The notes below the pieces were generated by a model. That model saw only the letters and a list, made by a program, of their open reading frames with translations. It made no database searches and was not told where the DNA came from. A program made the position numbers and the translations under genes. A stretch of DNA of 64,000 bases from Ancylobacter polymorphus (GTDB lineage: Bacteria > Pseudomonadota > Alphaproteobacteria > Rhizobiales > Xanthobacteraceae): contig NZ_JAUSUI010000006.1 in NCBI RefSeq assembly GCF_030813495.1, positions 372,001 through 436,000 of the forward strand, given 5' to 3'. Positions 33,419-42,226 of this stretch are shown piece after piece. Positions within the stretch are counted from its first letter, which is position 1. Every line of letters starts with the position of its first letter.

Positions 33419-34401
33419 TGCACAGGCTCTGCTTTGCCCTTGGCGCAGAGAGCTGGGTGGTGGAGGGCTCCGATGCCTGCCTGCTTCCACCCCTGCGCGC
33501 CCTTCTCGGCGGGCTCGAACGCGATCCCGCCGCGGCCGCGCCGCCGACATGGCGCCTGGAACTTGGCCGGCCCGACATCACTGGAACGCAGGGGCTTGTG
33601 CTGCACGAAGGGCAGATGGAAACCGGCCCGCCTTTCCGCCTGTTTGAGACCACCGACGCACTCGTCCTGCTCTGTGGCAGCGAACTGCGCATCGAGGCCA
33701 ATCGCGCGGATGGCACCGGGTGGGCGATGGTGGCGCCCGGCAGTGAGAGACTGCTCATGGGTCAGGCCGGCGTCTTCATGATGTCGGCCGCGCTCGACAG
33801 CGTGGGGCAGCAACTCGTCCATGCCGCCGCTCTGGTGCGACCCGGCGGGACCGGCGCCATTCTGCTGGCGGCGCCGAGCGGGGCGGGCAAGACCACCACG
33901 GCGCTCGCGCTTGCCCAGCAGGGTTTCGGCCTGATGTCCGATGATGGCGCGGTGCTTTGTCCCGGTGCCGGGGGCGTGGGAGTCTGGGGGCTCCCCCGTC
34001 GTCCAAAAGTCCACCGGGCGACGGCTGCGCTGTTGCCCTCGCTCGAACCGGGCCTTGGCAGCGACTGGGACGCCGCAGGCGAGCAGCCGCTCGACCTCGC
34101 GCGCCTCAGCGGGCTCGGCGTGGCGCCGCCCGGCCTCGTGCTGCCGCTGGAAGCGCTTATCTGGCTGGCTGGGCGCCGGGCGGGGGCGGCGCGCTGCGCG
34201 CCGATGGCCCGGGATGTTTTTCTCTCCGGCTTCGCGGCCGACAATCTCAATCGCGGGACGACGGGCGTGCCCCAGCACCATCTGAGGCGATTCGTGGCCA
34301 TGAGCCGGGCGGTCGGCCACGCGCCCACCTATGAGCTGCGGGTCGGCGACGATCTCGCCGATGTGGGCGAGGCGCTCCGGCGGGGGCTCGCCCAGGCATG
34401 A
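33418..34401 (+). CDS. HprK-like serine kinase (RiPP locus)
   Basis: Protein of 327 aa related to the kinase domain of HPr kinase/phosphorylase. It has LVHAAALV at about 134-141, Walker A APSGAGKTT at 152-160, then the acidic SDDGAVL at 174-180 as the Mg/Walker B-like element. The N-terminal 130 residues are specific to this group. In paeninodin-type lasso clusters such kinases phosphorylate a precursor serine; here Ser29 of the peptides is a candidate. It overlaps its neighbours on both sides (TGATG, ATGA). It matches what is called HprK-related kinase A. Confidence 0.8.
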   Translation: MHRLCFALGAESWVVEGSDACLLPPLRALLGGLERDPAAAAPPTWRLELGRPDITGTQGLVLHEGQMETGPPFRLFETTDALVLLCGSELRIEANRADGTGWAMVAPGSERLLMGQAGVFMMSAALDSVGQQLVHAAALVRPGGTGAILLAAPSGAGKTTTALALAQQGFGLMSDDGAVLCPGAGGVGVWGLPRRPKVHRATAALLPSLEPGLGSDWDAAGEQPLDLARLSGLGVAPPGLVLPLEALIWLAGRRAGAARCAPMARDVFLSGFAADNLNRGTTGVPQHHLRRFVAMSRAVGHAPTYELRVGDDLADVGEALRRGLAQA

Positions 34402-35393
34402 GCCTAACTCAGCTCGCCCCCACCCATGCCTGCTGGCTGCTCGCCCTTTCCGACCCTGAGGGGCCGGGGCCGGACCTGTCGACCCTTCCTCCCGCCGCCG
34501 TGCCGGAACTGCTGGCGGCGGCGCGGGCGCATCTCATCCTGCCCGTCCTGTGGCGCCGTCTTCGCGAGATGCGGACGGCGGAAACCGCGGTGGCGCTCGA
34601 TAAGGCGCATGGGGAATTGGAACTGCTCACTGCCCACGGCCTGCTGCTGACCCATTATGCCGGCCGCATCGCCGCGGCTCTGGCGGCCGCGCAGGCGCGC
34701 TTCGCCATCGTCAAGGGGCGCGCCTTCGCACCGCTCTACCCGCATGCCTCCGACCGGCCTTTCACCGATATCGATATGCTGGTGCAGCCCGAGGACCGGG
34801 CGATGGTCGAGGCGGCGCTCGAGGCGCTGGATTTCGTGCCGGTTCCGCGCAAGACCATCGACCATTCAGCCGCCTATGGCGAATTCAAATGGACCGCCCG
34901 TCAGGCCCCGAATGTGCTGGTCGAGGTTCACCTGAACCTGGTGCATTATCCGTTGCTGCGCCGCACCGTGTCCCTGTCGCTGGATGACCTCGCCGCGTTC
35001 GGCGGCGCCGAGGCGCCGGCCGGCCGGCTCATGGTCGCCGTGGCCCATGCCGCCGCCGGCCACAAATTTCACGCGCTGCGGCTGATCGTCGACGTGCTGC
35101 AGGCCGCGCGGGCGATGGATGTGCAGACGGCGCAGACCTTTGCCGAGACGGCCGTGCAGCGCGGCTGGGCGCTGGAGGCCGGCATCGCGCTCGATCTTGC
35201 CGCGCGGCTTTATGGCGATGCGCGGACCGCCGCCATCGCCGCCTTGCTGCCATCGATGCCTGCACGGGCGCTTGCCGCCCGCCTGCTGTCGGAGACGGCG
35301 ATCCTCGACGCCCCGCAGCACGGCATCGCCTCCCGTCTCCGCCGCACCCTGGTGCGCGGCCTGCAGCATGTGCGGCCGACGCGCCGGCGATGA
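34398..35393 (+). CDS. Nucleotidyltransferase family protein (RiPP locus)
   Basis: Protein of 331 aa of the NTP_transf_5-like family. The active-site region reads FAIVKGRAFAPLYPHASDR then PFTDIDMLVQ, giving the KG motif (106-107) and the metal-binding D-x-D (Asp124, Asp126). The rest is helical and alanine-rich. Proteins of this type occur in lasso and related RiPP clusters near HprK-like kinases; whether they nucleotidylate the peptide is not settled. Last gene of the overlapping four-gene operon, convergent with the efflux adaptor 18 bp away. Confidence 0.8.
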   Translation: MSLTQLAPTHACWLLALSDPEGPGPDLSTLPPAAVPELLAAARAHLILPVLWRRLREMRTAETAVALDKAHGELELLTAHGLLLTHYAGRIAAALAAAQARFAIVKGRAFAPLYPHASDRPFTDIDMLVQPEDRAMVEAALEALDFVPVPRKTIDHSAAYGEFKWTARQAPNVLVEVHLNLVHYPLLRRTVSLSLDDLAAFGGAEAPAGRLMVAVAHAAAGHKFHALRLIVDVLQAARAMDVQTAQTFAETAVQRGWALEAGIALDLAARLYGDARTAAIAALLPSMPARALAARLLSETAILDAPQHGIASRLRRTLVRGLQHVRPTRRR

Positions 35394-35411
35394 TGGCGGG
35401 CACTCGGCCAG

Positions 35412-36320
35412 TCAGCCGCCCGACCCGTCGCCAGTGATGGAGACGGTCGCCGTGAGCCCGGCGACGAGGGTGATGCCTGGCGGCACGGGGTCGAGCACCA
35501 CGCGCACAGGCACGCGCTGGGCCAAACGGACCCAGGTGAAGACCGGATTCACCGTCGCGAGGCCGGAACCGTCGGGCTGCGCGTTGGGCACCGCGATGCC
35601 GCGCCCGACGCCCGTGACCTTGCCGCTCAGCGTGCCGGGATAGGCCATCAGCGCCACCCGCGCCGTATCCCCGACATGGATGCCGCTCAGCACCGATTCC
35701 TCGAAATAGGCGTCGACCCAGAAGCTGTCGCTGTCCACCACCGACAGCGCGCGCTGGCCGCTGGTAGCATAGTCGCCGGGCTGGGCCAGAAGATTGGTGA
35801 CGTAGCCATTGACCGGCGAGACGATCCGCGTGCGGCTGAGATTGAGCCGCGCCTGATCGCGATTGGCCAACGCCTGCTGATAGGCACCCTGCGCCATCTC
35901 TGCGGCGGCGGCGAAGGCCTGCTGCTCCTCCTTGGAAACGGCGAGGGCATCGAGATCGGCGCGCCGCTGCGCCTGCGCCTGCTTGTTGTCGAGATCGGCC
36001 TTGGCCCGGGTCACGGCGGCGTCGGCATTGGCGAGCGCGATCTGATAGTCGTCGGGCTCGATCACCATGAGAACATCGCCCTTGTGTACGAACTGGTCGT
36101 CCTTGACCGGCAGTTCGATGATGCGGCCGGAGACCTGCGGGGTGACGGTCACTACATAGGCGCGCACCGTGCCGTCGCGCGTCCACGGGGTATCCATATA
36201 GGACCGCCAGGTCCACCAGCCGAGCAGGCCGGCGGCGGCGAGGGCGCAGAGAGTGAACCCCACCGACAGCAGGGCGCGAAAGGTCGACGGCCGCTCCGCG
36301 GCCGGGTTGAGCATGGTCAT
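35412..36320 (-). CDS. HlyD-family efflux adaptor (AaeA-like)
   Basis: Membrane-fusion protein of 302 aa: one N-terminal helix (about residues 15-37), a lipoyl/barrel-sandwich half (VRAYVVTVTPQVSGRIIEL), a coiled-coil hairpin (about 90-165, rich in A, Q, K and E), the second half (TRIVSPVNGYVTNLL) and a beta-barrel end. It bridges an inner-membrane pump and the outer membrane. Overlaps the DUF1656 gene (ATGA) and follows the FUSC gene, matching the aaeX-aaeA-aaeB gene set. ATG 36314 is an alternative start. Confidence 0.88.
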   Translation of the reverse strand: MTMLNPAAERPSTFRALLSVGFTLCALAAAGLLGWWTWRSYMDTPWTRDGTVRAYVVTVTPQVSGRIIELPVKDDQFVHKGDVLMVIEPDDYQIALANADAAVTRAKADLDNKQAQAQRRADLDALAVSKEEQQAFAAAAEMAQGAYQQALANRDQARLNLSRTRIVSPVNGYVTNLLAQPGDYATSGQRALSVVDSDSFWVDAYFEESVLSGIHVGDTARVALMAYPGTLSGKVTGVGRGIAVPNAQPDGSGLATVNPVFTWVRLAQRVPVRVVLDPVPPGITLVAGLTATVSITGDGSGG

Positions 36321-36523
36321 GGCCGTGGCCCCACAGAAAGGACGATGAGCGAAAGCAGGATGATGTAGATGCAGAGGTTGAACAGGCCGGGATGCCAGAC
36401 GTGGCGCGACAGGCTGAAATGATTGGCGATCCGGCTGAGGGGAAAGGTCGCCACCCAGGCGGCCAGCATCATCACCGCGAAGGGGGCGACATAGACCCCG
36501 AGAATGTCGATCTCTCTGAACAT
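36317..36523 (-). CDS. DUF1656 small membrane protein (AaeX-like)
   Basis: Protein of 68 aa with two hydrophobic segments (VYVAPFAVMMLAAWVATF and the LFNLCIYIILLSLIVLSV end), opening with FREIDILGVY as in AaeX/YtcA proteins. Always found with an HlyD adaptor and a FUSC pump, as here. The start at 36523 fits the family; the frame runs on to 36541. It overlaps the adaptor gene by 4 bp. Confidence 0.85.
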   Translation of the reverse strand: MFREIDILGVYVAPFAVMMLAAWVATFPLSRIANHFSLSRHVWHPGLFNLCIYIILLSLIVLSVGPRP

Positions 36524-36537
36524 GTCGTTCGGCCTTT

Positions 36538-38574
36538 TCAAAGAAGCGGGGACCGGGCAACGGCCCCGGCGCTGAGCAGTTCGGGGTGCAGGTCGATCGT
36601 GTCGCGGATCACGTCGATCGCGGCACGCGCCTTCAGTTGCTGCCGGCCCGGCGGGTCGTCCGTGATCGCTCCCGCGAGAGCGGCCTTCGACAGCGCGTCG
36701 CGCGCGATGGAGACCTGCCCAGCGGCGAGCGCGTCGAGGGCATGCTGCAGGGCGCGGCCCGTCGGGGCGTCGGTCGCCAGCGCCCGCAGTTGCAGGACGG
36801 CCTGCCCGAGGGCGAGCAGCGCCATCAGGCTTCCGGCCTGCTCCGGCGTCGCCTGCGGCGGCAGCGCTTCGGCCCGCCGGGTTAGCCGGGCGGCCCAGCG
36901 CGCAGCGGTGCCGGCTGTGGCGACACGCGGGAGGCGGCGGAAGTCGCGCAGCGAAAGGCCGATGAGCCGGCGGGCGCGGTGCTGCGGCGGGACCATCGGC
37001 AGGAGGACGAAGAACAGTGTGCCGATGACCGTGCCGGTGACGATCGACAGAGCGAGATTGAAATAGGCGGCGGCGTCATAGCTGGTCGGATTGCCAACCC
37101 CCAGAAGCGGCAGCGCGGCGATGGACATGCCGAGAAAGGCGACATTGTGCCAACTGCCTGCTTGGAGCATACCGAGCGGAACGTAGAGCAGGAACAGCAG
37201 GGCGAGCAGGGCGGGGAAAGTCGAGAGCCCCGGCAGCACGGCGAAATAGAGCACGCCGCCCAGCCCCACCATCGTTGCCGCTCCCATCGCGTAATCCTTG
37301 GCGAAGGTGCGCGCCTGGTCGCCGAAGGAGCCGAAGACCAGCGTGCCGATGGCGGCGAAGACGATGGCGAAGGCCCCGTTCGGCCAGGCCGACACCACCC
37401 AGAAGGCGGAGGTGAGCAGCACCGCGAGGAAGACGCGCAGCCCGTTCAGCAGCGCCGGCAGCGGGTCGGCAACCACGAAGGGGCGGCGTAGCGGCGCGAG
37501 GCGTGGGCTGTTGCGTTCCCGCAGCAGGAGGATGGCGTCGGCGAGGCCGGCAAAGCCGCAGACGACCTCGCGCGTGGCGTCGAGAGCGATGCGGCCGGCG
37601 CCGTTGCTGGCGGGAAGCGTTTCAATCTGTGCCGCGACCTCCTCGGCCGCCTGCCGCAGCTGCCGGGGGGCATGGTCGAGCTGTGCCGGGTCGAGGCGTT
37701 CCAGCAGTGGAACGAGAAGGTCGCGGATCGACGTGCGGCTCTCGCTGTGAAGGGTGAGATGCGCGCCGGCATTGCGCCAGCCGACGAGCGCGCCGACCAG
37801 GCCGTCCATCATCCGCTGCAGATTGCCGGCGCGGGAGCGCAGATAGGAGGATTCGCCGATGGCCGCGTCGATCTGCGCATGCAGCAGACCGAGGCTGCCC
37901 GCGAGACCGCGCCGCGCGGCGACGAGGTCGGGCGTCTCGCCCCCCTGCCGCAGCGTTGCGAGGAAGCCATCCCTGAGCTGCCCCGCCGTGCCGCGCAATG
38001 TGCCGGCCAATTGCTGGCGCGCCGCGCCGAAATCGGTCAGCACCATCACGAAACCGGCCGAGGCGATGCCGATACAAATCTCGCCGACGCGGATGACGGC
38101 GAGAAAGAACGCCGTGTCCGGATTCGCCAGCGTGTCGGCGAAGATGATCACCGCGGTGATGCCGGACAGCGCCGCCGCATAGGAGGCGAAGTTGCGCAGC
38201 AGCACCACCGCGACCCCGCACAGGCCGCACCAGAGGGCGAGGCAGAACAGCAGCGCGTCGCGTTGCTGTGGAAACGCCGCCAGCATCGCCACTATCATCA
38301 GCCCGCCGACAATGGTGCCAATGGCGCGGAAGCGGCCCTTCTGGAGCGAGGCGCCGAGATTGGGTTGGCAGACGATGGCAGCCGTGGTCGCGGCCCAGAA
38401 CGAGTTCTGCAGTTCGAGATAATAGGTGATGTAGAGCGCGAGGCTGACCGAGGCGGCGAGGCGCAGCCCGAAGAGAAGGCGCGGCCGAAGCGGGGCGAAG
38501 AAGGACAGTGCCGCCGCCAGAGCGGGGGGCGTGCTGCGAAGCTTCAGCGCTGGAGCATTGTGAGCGTCGCTCAT
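36538..38574 (-). CDS. FUSC family aromatic-acid efflux pump (AaeB-like)
   Basis: Inner-membrane protein of 678 aa with two blocks of hydrophobic helices (roughly residues 30-190 and 360-510) each followed by a cytoplasmic helical region, the FUSC layout. The family exports hydroxybenzoic and fusaric-type acids with the adaptor and small protein encoded just downstream. The ATG at 38574 (MSDAHN) is preferred to 38637 because it begins the usual short polar N-terminus. Confidence 0.88.
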   Translation of the reverse strand: MSDAHNAPALKLRSTPPALAAALSFFAPLRPRLLFGLRLAASVSLALYITYYLELQNSFWAATTAAIVCQPNLGASLQKGRFRAIGTIVGGLMIVAMLAAFPQQRDALLFCLALWCGLCGVAVVLLRNFASYAAALSGITAVIIFADTLANPDTAFFLAVIRVGEICIGIASAGFVMVLTDFGAARQQLAGTLRGTAGQLRDGFLATLRQGGETPDLVAARRGLAGSLGLLHAQIDAAIGESSYLRSRAGNLQRMMDGLVGALVGWRNAGAHLTLHSESRTSIRDLLVPLLERLDPAQLDHAPRQLRQAAEEVAAQIETLPASNGAGRIALDATREVVCGFAGLADAILLLRERNSPRLAPLRRPFVVADPLPALLNGLRVFLAVLLTSAFWVVSAWPNGAFAIVFAAIGTLVFGSFGDQARTFAKDYAMGAATMVGLGGVLYFAVLPGLSTFPALLALLFLLYVPLGMLQAGSWHNVAFLGMSIAALPLLGVGNPTSYDAAAYFNLALSIVTGTVIGTLFFVLLPMVPPQHRARRLIGLSLRDFRRLPRVATAGTAARWAARLTRRAEALPPQATPEQAGSLMALLALGQAVLQLRALATDAPTGRALQHALDALAAGQVSIARDALSKAALAGAITDDPPGRQQLKARAAIDVIRDTIDLHPELLSAGAVARSPLL

Positions 38575-38757
38575 CGTGTCGCCTGCCGGGAGAGTGGATG
38601 AGCCCAGCATAGGCGGTGCGCCGCCGGCGGAAATCATACGGCCGTTCCGGCCTCTAGCGCTTTGGTATGGCCCGGATTTCCGGCTGGCCGGACGCGAAGA
38701 AGCGGCGATGCCCGCAAAGGCACCGCCGCCGTCTGGATTGGTTCGTTCGCCGCCCGC

Positions 38758-39594
38758 TCAGGCCTGGATGAAGGCGAGCAGGTCCGGGTTGATGACATCG
38801 GCATGGGTGGTGAGCATGCCGTGCGGGAAGCCCGGATAGGTCTTCAGCGTACCGTTTTGCACCAGCTTCACCGCGAGATGGGCGGAGTTGGCGATCGGTA
38901 CGATCTGGTCGTCCTCGCCATGCATCACCAGCACCGGCACGCTGATGGCCTTGAGATCTTCCGTCTGGTCGGTCTCGGAGAAGGCCTTGATGCCCTCATA
39001 ATGCGCCTTGGCGCTGCCCATCATGCCCTGGCGCCACCAATTATTGATCGCGCCTTGGGAGACCTGCGCGCCCTCGCGGTTGAAGCCGTAGAACGGGCCG
39101 GAGGCGACATCGAGGAAGAACTGCGCGCGGTTGGCGGCGAGCGCGGAACGAAAGCCGTCGAACACCTCGATCGGCAGGCCGCCCGGATAGGCCTCCGTCT
39201 TCAGCATGATCGGGGGAACGGCGGAGACCAGCACCGCCTTGGCGACGCGGCCCTGCGGCTCGCCGAACTTGGCGACATAGCGCGCCACCTGGCCGCCGCC
39301 GGTGGAATGGCCGATATGCACCGCATTCTTCAGGTCGAGATGCTCCACCACGGCCGAGACATCGGCGGCGTAGTGGTCCATGTCATGGCCTTCGCTGACC
39401 TGGGCCGAGCGGCCATGGCCGCGGCGGTCGCTGGCGACGACGCGGAATCCCTTGCCGAGGAAATACAGCATCTGCGCGTCCCAGTCGTCGGAGGACAGCG
39501 GCCAGCCGTGATGAAAGACGATGGGCTGGGCGTCCTTCGGGCCCCAATCCTTGAAGAAGATCTCAACGCCGTCCTTGGTCGTGACGTAACCCAT
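38758..39594 (-). CDS. Alpha/beta hydrolase (non-heme chloroperoxidase/arylesterase-like)
   Basis: Hydrolase of 278 aa. Features: VFHHGWPLSSDDWDAQMLYF (oxyanion region), DRRGHGRS, nucleophile elbow GHSTGGG (Ser about residue 98), acid in HGEDDQIVP and the catalytic His in GFPHGMLTTH. This set is typical of bacterial perhydrolase/arylesterases. The ATG at 39594 removes a spurious N-terminal extension. The promoter region carries two inverted repeats that look like repressor sites. Confidence 0.9.
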   Translation of the reverse strand: MGYVTTKDGVEIFFKDWGPKDAQPIVFHHGWPLSSDDWDAQMLYFLGKGFRVVASDRRGHGRSAQVSEGHDMDHYAADVSAVVEHLDLKNAVHIGHSTGGGQVARYVAKFGEPQGRVAKAVLVSAVPPIMLKTEAYPGGLPIEVFDGFRSALAANRAQFFLDVASGPFYGFNREGAQVSQGAINNWWRQGMMGSAKAHYEGIKAFSETDQTEDLKAISVPVLVMHGEDDQIVPIANSAHLAVKLVQNGTLKTYPGFPHGMLTTHADVINPDLLAFIQA

Positions 39595-39713
39595 AGCGAT
39601 ATTCCTTTGATGGAGGGGATAGAAACCAGTCTCTTCCTGCGCTTCCTGGGAGGGCGCGGGAAACCCGTGATGCGCGGCCAGCGTTCGTAAGGCGTCGCTG
39701 CATCGTTCGCGAT

Positions 39714-39752
39714 AATATATAGCGCGATATATTTTTTCGTGAAAGAACGAAA
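39714..39752 (-). promoter_or_regulatory. AT-rich double inverted repeat upstream of the alpha/beta hydrolase
   Basis: AATATAT (39714-39720) and ATATATT (39727-39733) flank AGCGCG, and directly next to it TTTCGT (39735-39740) and ACGAAA (39747-39752) flank six bases. This is among the most AT-rich spots of the window, about 120-160 bases before the hydrolase start. The shape suits a MarR/TetR-type operator overlapping a promoter. Confidence 0.5.
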
Positions 39753-39869
39753 TGCGGGCGCGGGCACCTTTTTGTGTGTGCATGCCTGCATGGCAGATAT
39801 GCGTGGCGCTTTCGCGAAACCGCCGGGAGGCCTGCCGGATACCGGCAGGGGCGGCAAGCGGGGCGTGCG

Positions 39870-40445
39870 TCAGAAGCCGATGGCGGCGCGCGTCTCGGCT
39901 GCCGCCGAGCGGCCCGGCCAGCCGGCGGCCATCACGGCGAGCGGGGTGCAGGCACCGCGGTCGCGGCGCGTCGCCATCTGCGCCTTTTCCGCCTTAAACC
40001 GGCGGGCTTCAGCCACCCGCCAGTGCCGCGGCGTGTCACCCACGACACGTTTGAACACCGTGGTGAAATGCGCCTGCGTCTGGAAGCCGACCGCGAGGGC
40101 GATGTCGATCACCCGCTGGTTGGTGCCCGCCAGCAATTCCTGCGCGACTTCGATCCGGCAGCGCAGCAGATAGTCATGCGGCCGCAGCCCGGTCGCCAGA
40201 CGGAATTGGGCGGCGAAATGCATGCGGCTCAGCCCGGCGGCGCCAGCCATGTCGGCGAGGGTGATGCGCTCGCCAATGTTCATTTTCACATGGTCGATCA
40301 CGCGCTTGAGACGCCATTTCGGCAGCGCCGACCTGACCCGCGCATTGCGGTCAATGGCAGTGATCGCGCCGTCTGCTTCCTGAAGGCGTTCTGCGCTCTC
40401 GCAATACACGCCGCTGTCGGTGGTGTTCGCTGCGGGGGAATGCAT
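39870..40445 (-). CDS. AraC family transcriptional regulator
   Basis: Short AraC-type regulator of 191 aa containing essentially only the DNA-binding part. The two helix-turn-helix units are in ITLADMAGAAGLSRMHFAAQF and VIDIALAVGFQTQAHFTTVF, followed by GDTPRHWR, the standard family end. A C-terminal tail of about 30 residues is basic and poorly conserved. No ligand domain is present. The ATG at 40445 has GAGAGGA upstream; the open frame to 40706 lacks such support. It may control the adjacent hydrolase. Confidence 0.85.
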   Translation of the reverse strand: MHSPAANTTDSGVYCESAERLQEADGAITAIDRNARVRSALPKWRLKRVIDHVKMNIGERITLADMAGAAGLSRMHFAAQFRLATGLRPHDYLLRCRIEVAQELLAGTNQRVIDIALAVGFQTQAHFTTVFKRVVGDTPRHWRVAEARRFKAEKAQMATRRDRGACTPLAVMAAGWPGRSAAAETRAAIGF

Positions 40446-40798
40446 CTGAAATCCTCTCAAGATCATCAGGCAATTCGATGAGTTGAGAGTAGACGGCTGG
40501 CCACCAGACAAAATCGTACCAGCGTTTCGTTCTCTATGCTCTTGGGTGTCCGCTTTCATACCTTGGTATGTATGGCGAGGCGCCCGGAGATACCGAAGGG
40601 GACATTGCCCCGACGGCACCGCGCTGGGGCGGGATAAACTATGAGAATACCTCTGAGCCAAGGAGCTGAGCGCGGGAGGATGCCGGCGGCCGCGCCGCAT
40701 CTTCATTGGACCGTGCGAACAGGATAGCTTTCATCAGCCCCTTCAACCGTCATGCGCCGTCTGACGGAAGGTCAGGGCGGCGGGAGCGACGAGGTGGC
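40446..40798. promoter_or_regulatory. Divergent regulatory region of araC-like and histidine kinase genes
   Basis: 353 bp without a gene. It contains a perfect palindrome, CATACCTTGGTATG, at 40557-40570, the best operator candidate here. A GTATGAT sequence near 42896 ahead of the second response regulator shares only the GTATG half. No other structure was seen. Confidence 0.45.
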
Positions 40799-42226
40799 AT
40801 GACGGGAAAATCACCGTATTTCTTTCCGGCTCTGGCCGTCGTCATGGCGGCACCGATCTTCGCCGTCGACACGCTCACCCCGCTCGATACCGCCATCGCC
40901 GTTCTCTACGTCGCCGTCATCATGCCGTCGGCGCATTTCCTCGGCCGTCGCGGCGTGCTGGCGGTCTCGGGCACCTGCGTCGCGCTGACGCTCACCAGCT
41001 TCGTCATCGTGCATCAGGACGACTGGGAGGGCTCGGCGCTGGTGCGGTTGATCGTCAGCCTGTCCGCTATCCTCATCACCAGCCTGCTCACCCTGCGCAA
41101 CCAGCAGGTGACCTCGGCGCTGCGGGAGCAGGCCAACCTTCTCAATCTCACCCACGACGCCATTTTCGTGCGCGATCTCGCCGACAGGATCACCTACTGG
41201 AACCGTGGGGCCGAAGAACTTTATGGCTGGAGCCGGGCGGAGGCGCTGGGCCAGACGGCCGCCAGCCTGCTGCGTACCCGCTTTCCCGACACGCCGGCGC
41301 GCATCCACGCGGCGTTGCTGGCGGACTCGCAATGGGCGGGCGAGTTGACCCATTTCAAGCGCGACGGTGCGCAGGTCACGGTGCTCAGCCGATGGTCGTT
41401 GCAACGCGACAAATCCGGCCGCCCGATTGCTGTTATGGAGACCAATAACGACATCACCGAACGCAAACGCTCCGAAGTCATGCTGCAAAAGGCCCAGACC
41501 GAGCTTGCCCATGCCGCGCGCGTGGCGACCATGGGCGAGCTCACCGCCTCCATTGCCCATGAGGTGAACCAGCCGCTTGCCGCCGTCGTCACCAATGGCG
41601 AGGCGTGCCTGCGCTGGCTGGGGCGCGACGTGCCGGACCTTGGTGAGGCCCGTGCCTCGGTGGAGCGGATGATCAGCAACGGACGGCGCGCCAGCAATGT
41701 GGTTTCCCGCCTGCGGGCGCTGGCCCGGCGCGACGATCCCGATCATGTCGCGCTCAACCTCAACGACGTCGTCGAGGACGCGTTGGCGCTGGTGGAACGG
41801 GAGGCGGATTCGCACCATGTCGCGGTCCAGATCGACCTCCAGCTCGCGCTGCCGGCTGTTTCCGGCGACCGCGTGCAGTTGCAGCAGGTGGTGATCAACC
41901 TGATGATGAACGCGATTCAGGCCATGGCCGGCGTCTCCGGCCGGGCGCGGCGCCTTGCGGTCGCTACCCGGCAGGAGGGTGCGGCCGGCGGCGCCGGCTG
42001 CGTGACGGTGGAGGTCCGCGACACCGGCATTGGTGTGGACGCGCAGGGGGCGGAACATCTGTTCACCGCCTTCTACAGCACCAAGAAGGAGGGGCTCGGT
42101 ATGGGGCTGTCGATCTGCCGCTCGATCATCGAGGCTCATGGCGGGCGCATCGCCTTCGCCGCCAATCCCGATCACGGGATGAAGTTCACCGTCAAGCTGC
42201 CCGCACTGAAGGAGCCGGCGCCGTGA
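40799..42226 (+). CDS. PAS-domain sensor histidine kinase
   Basis: Membrane sensor kinase of 475 aa. About three hydrophobic helices at the N-terminus (residues 8-100), a PAS domain (from NLTHDAIFVRDLADRITYWNRG to ITERKR), dimerisation/phosphoacceptor segment with His in GELTASIAHEVNQPLAAVV, then N-box NLMMNAIQAM, G1 DTGIGV and G2 GLGMGLSI of the ATPase. The ATG at 40799 with GAGG upstream is preferred to 40706. It overlaps the FixJ-type regulator gene (GTGA), its likely partner. Confidence 0.9.
   Translation: MTGKSPYFFPALAVVMAAPIFAVDTLTPLDTAIAVLYVAVIMPSAHFLGRRGVLAVSGTCVALTLTSFVIVHQDDWEGSALVRLIVSLSAILITSLLTLRNQQVTSALREQANLLNLTHDAIFVRDLADRITYWNRGAEELYGWSRAEALGQTAASLLRTRFPDTPARIHAALLADSQWAGELTHFKRDGAQVTVLSRWSLQRDKSGRPIAVMETNNDITERKRSEVMLQKAQTELAHAARVATMGELTASIAHEVNQPLAAVVTNGEACLRWLGRDVPDLGEARASVERMISNGRRASNVVSRLRALARRDDPDHVALNLNDVVEDALALVEREADSHHVAVQIDLQLALPAVSGDRVQLQQVVINLMMNAIQAMAGVSGRARRLAVATRQEGAAGGAGCVTVEVRDTGIGVDAQGAEHLFTAFYSTKKEGLGMGLSICRSIIEAHGGRIAFAANPDHGMKFTVKLPALKEPAP

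Noticed and set aside
28195-35393. Classical lasso peptide cluster
   Set aside because: No asparagine-synthetase-like cyclase, and the peptides lack the T-x-G leader/core junction and an Asp/Glu at core position 7-9. Only the leader-like YxxPxV and the accessory genes match.
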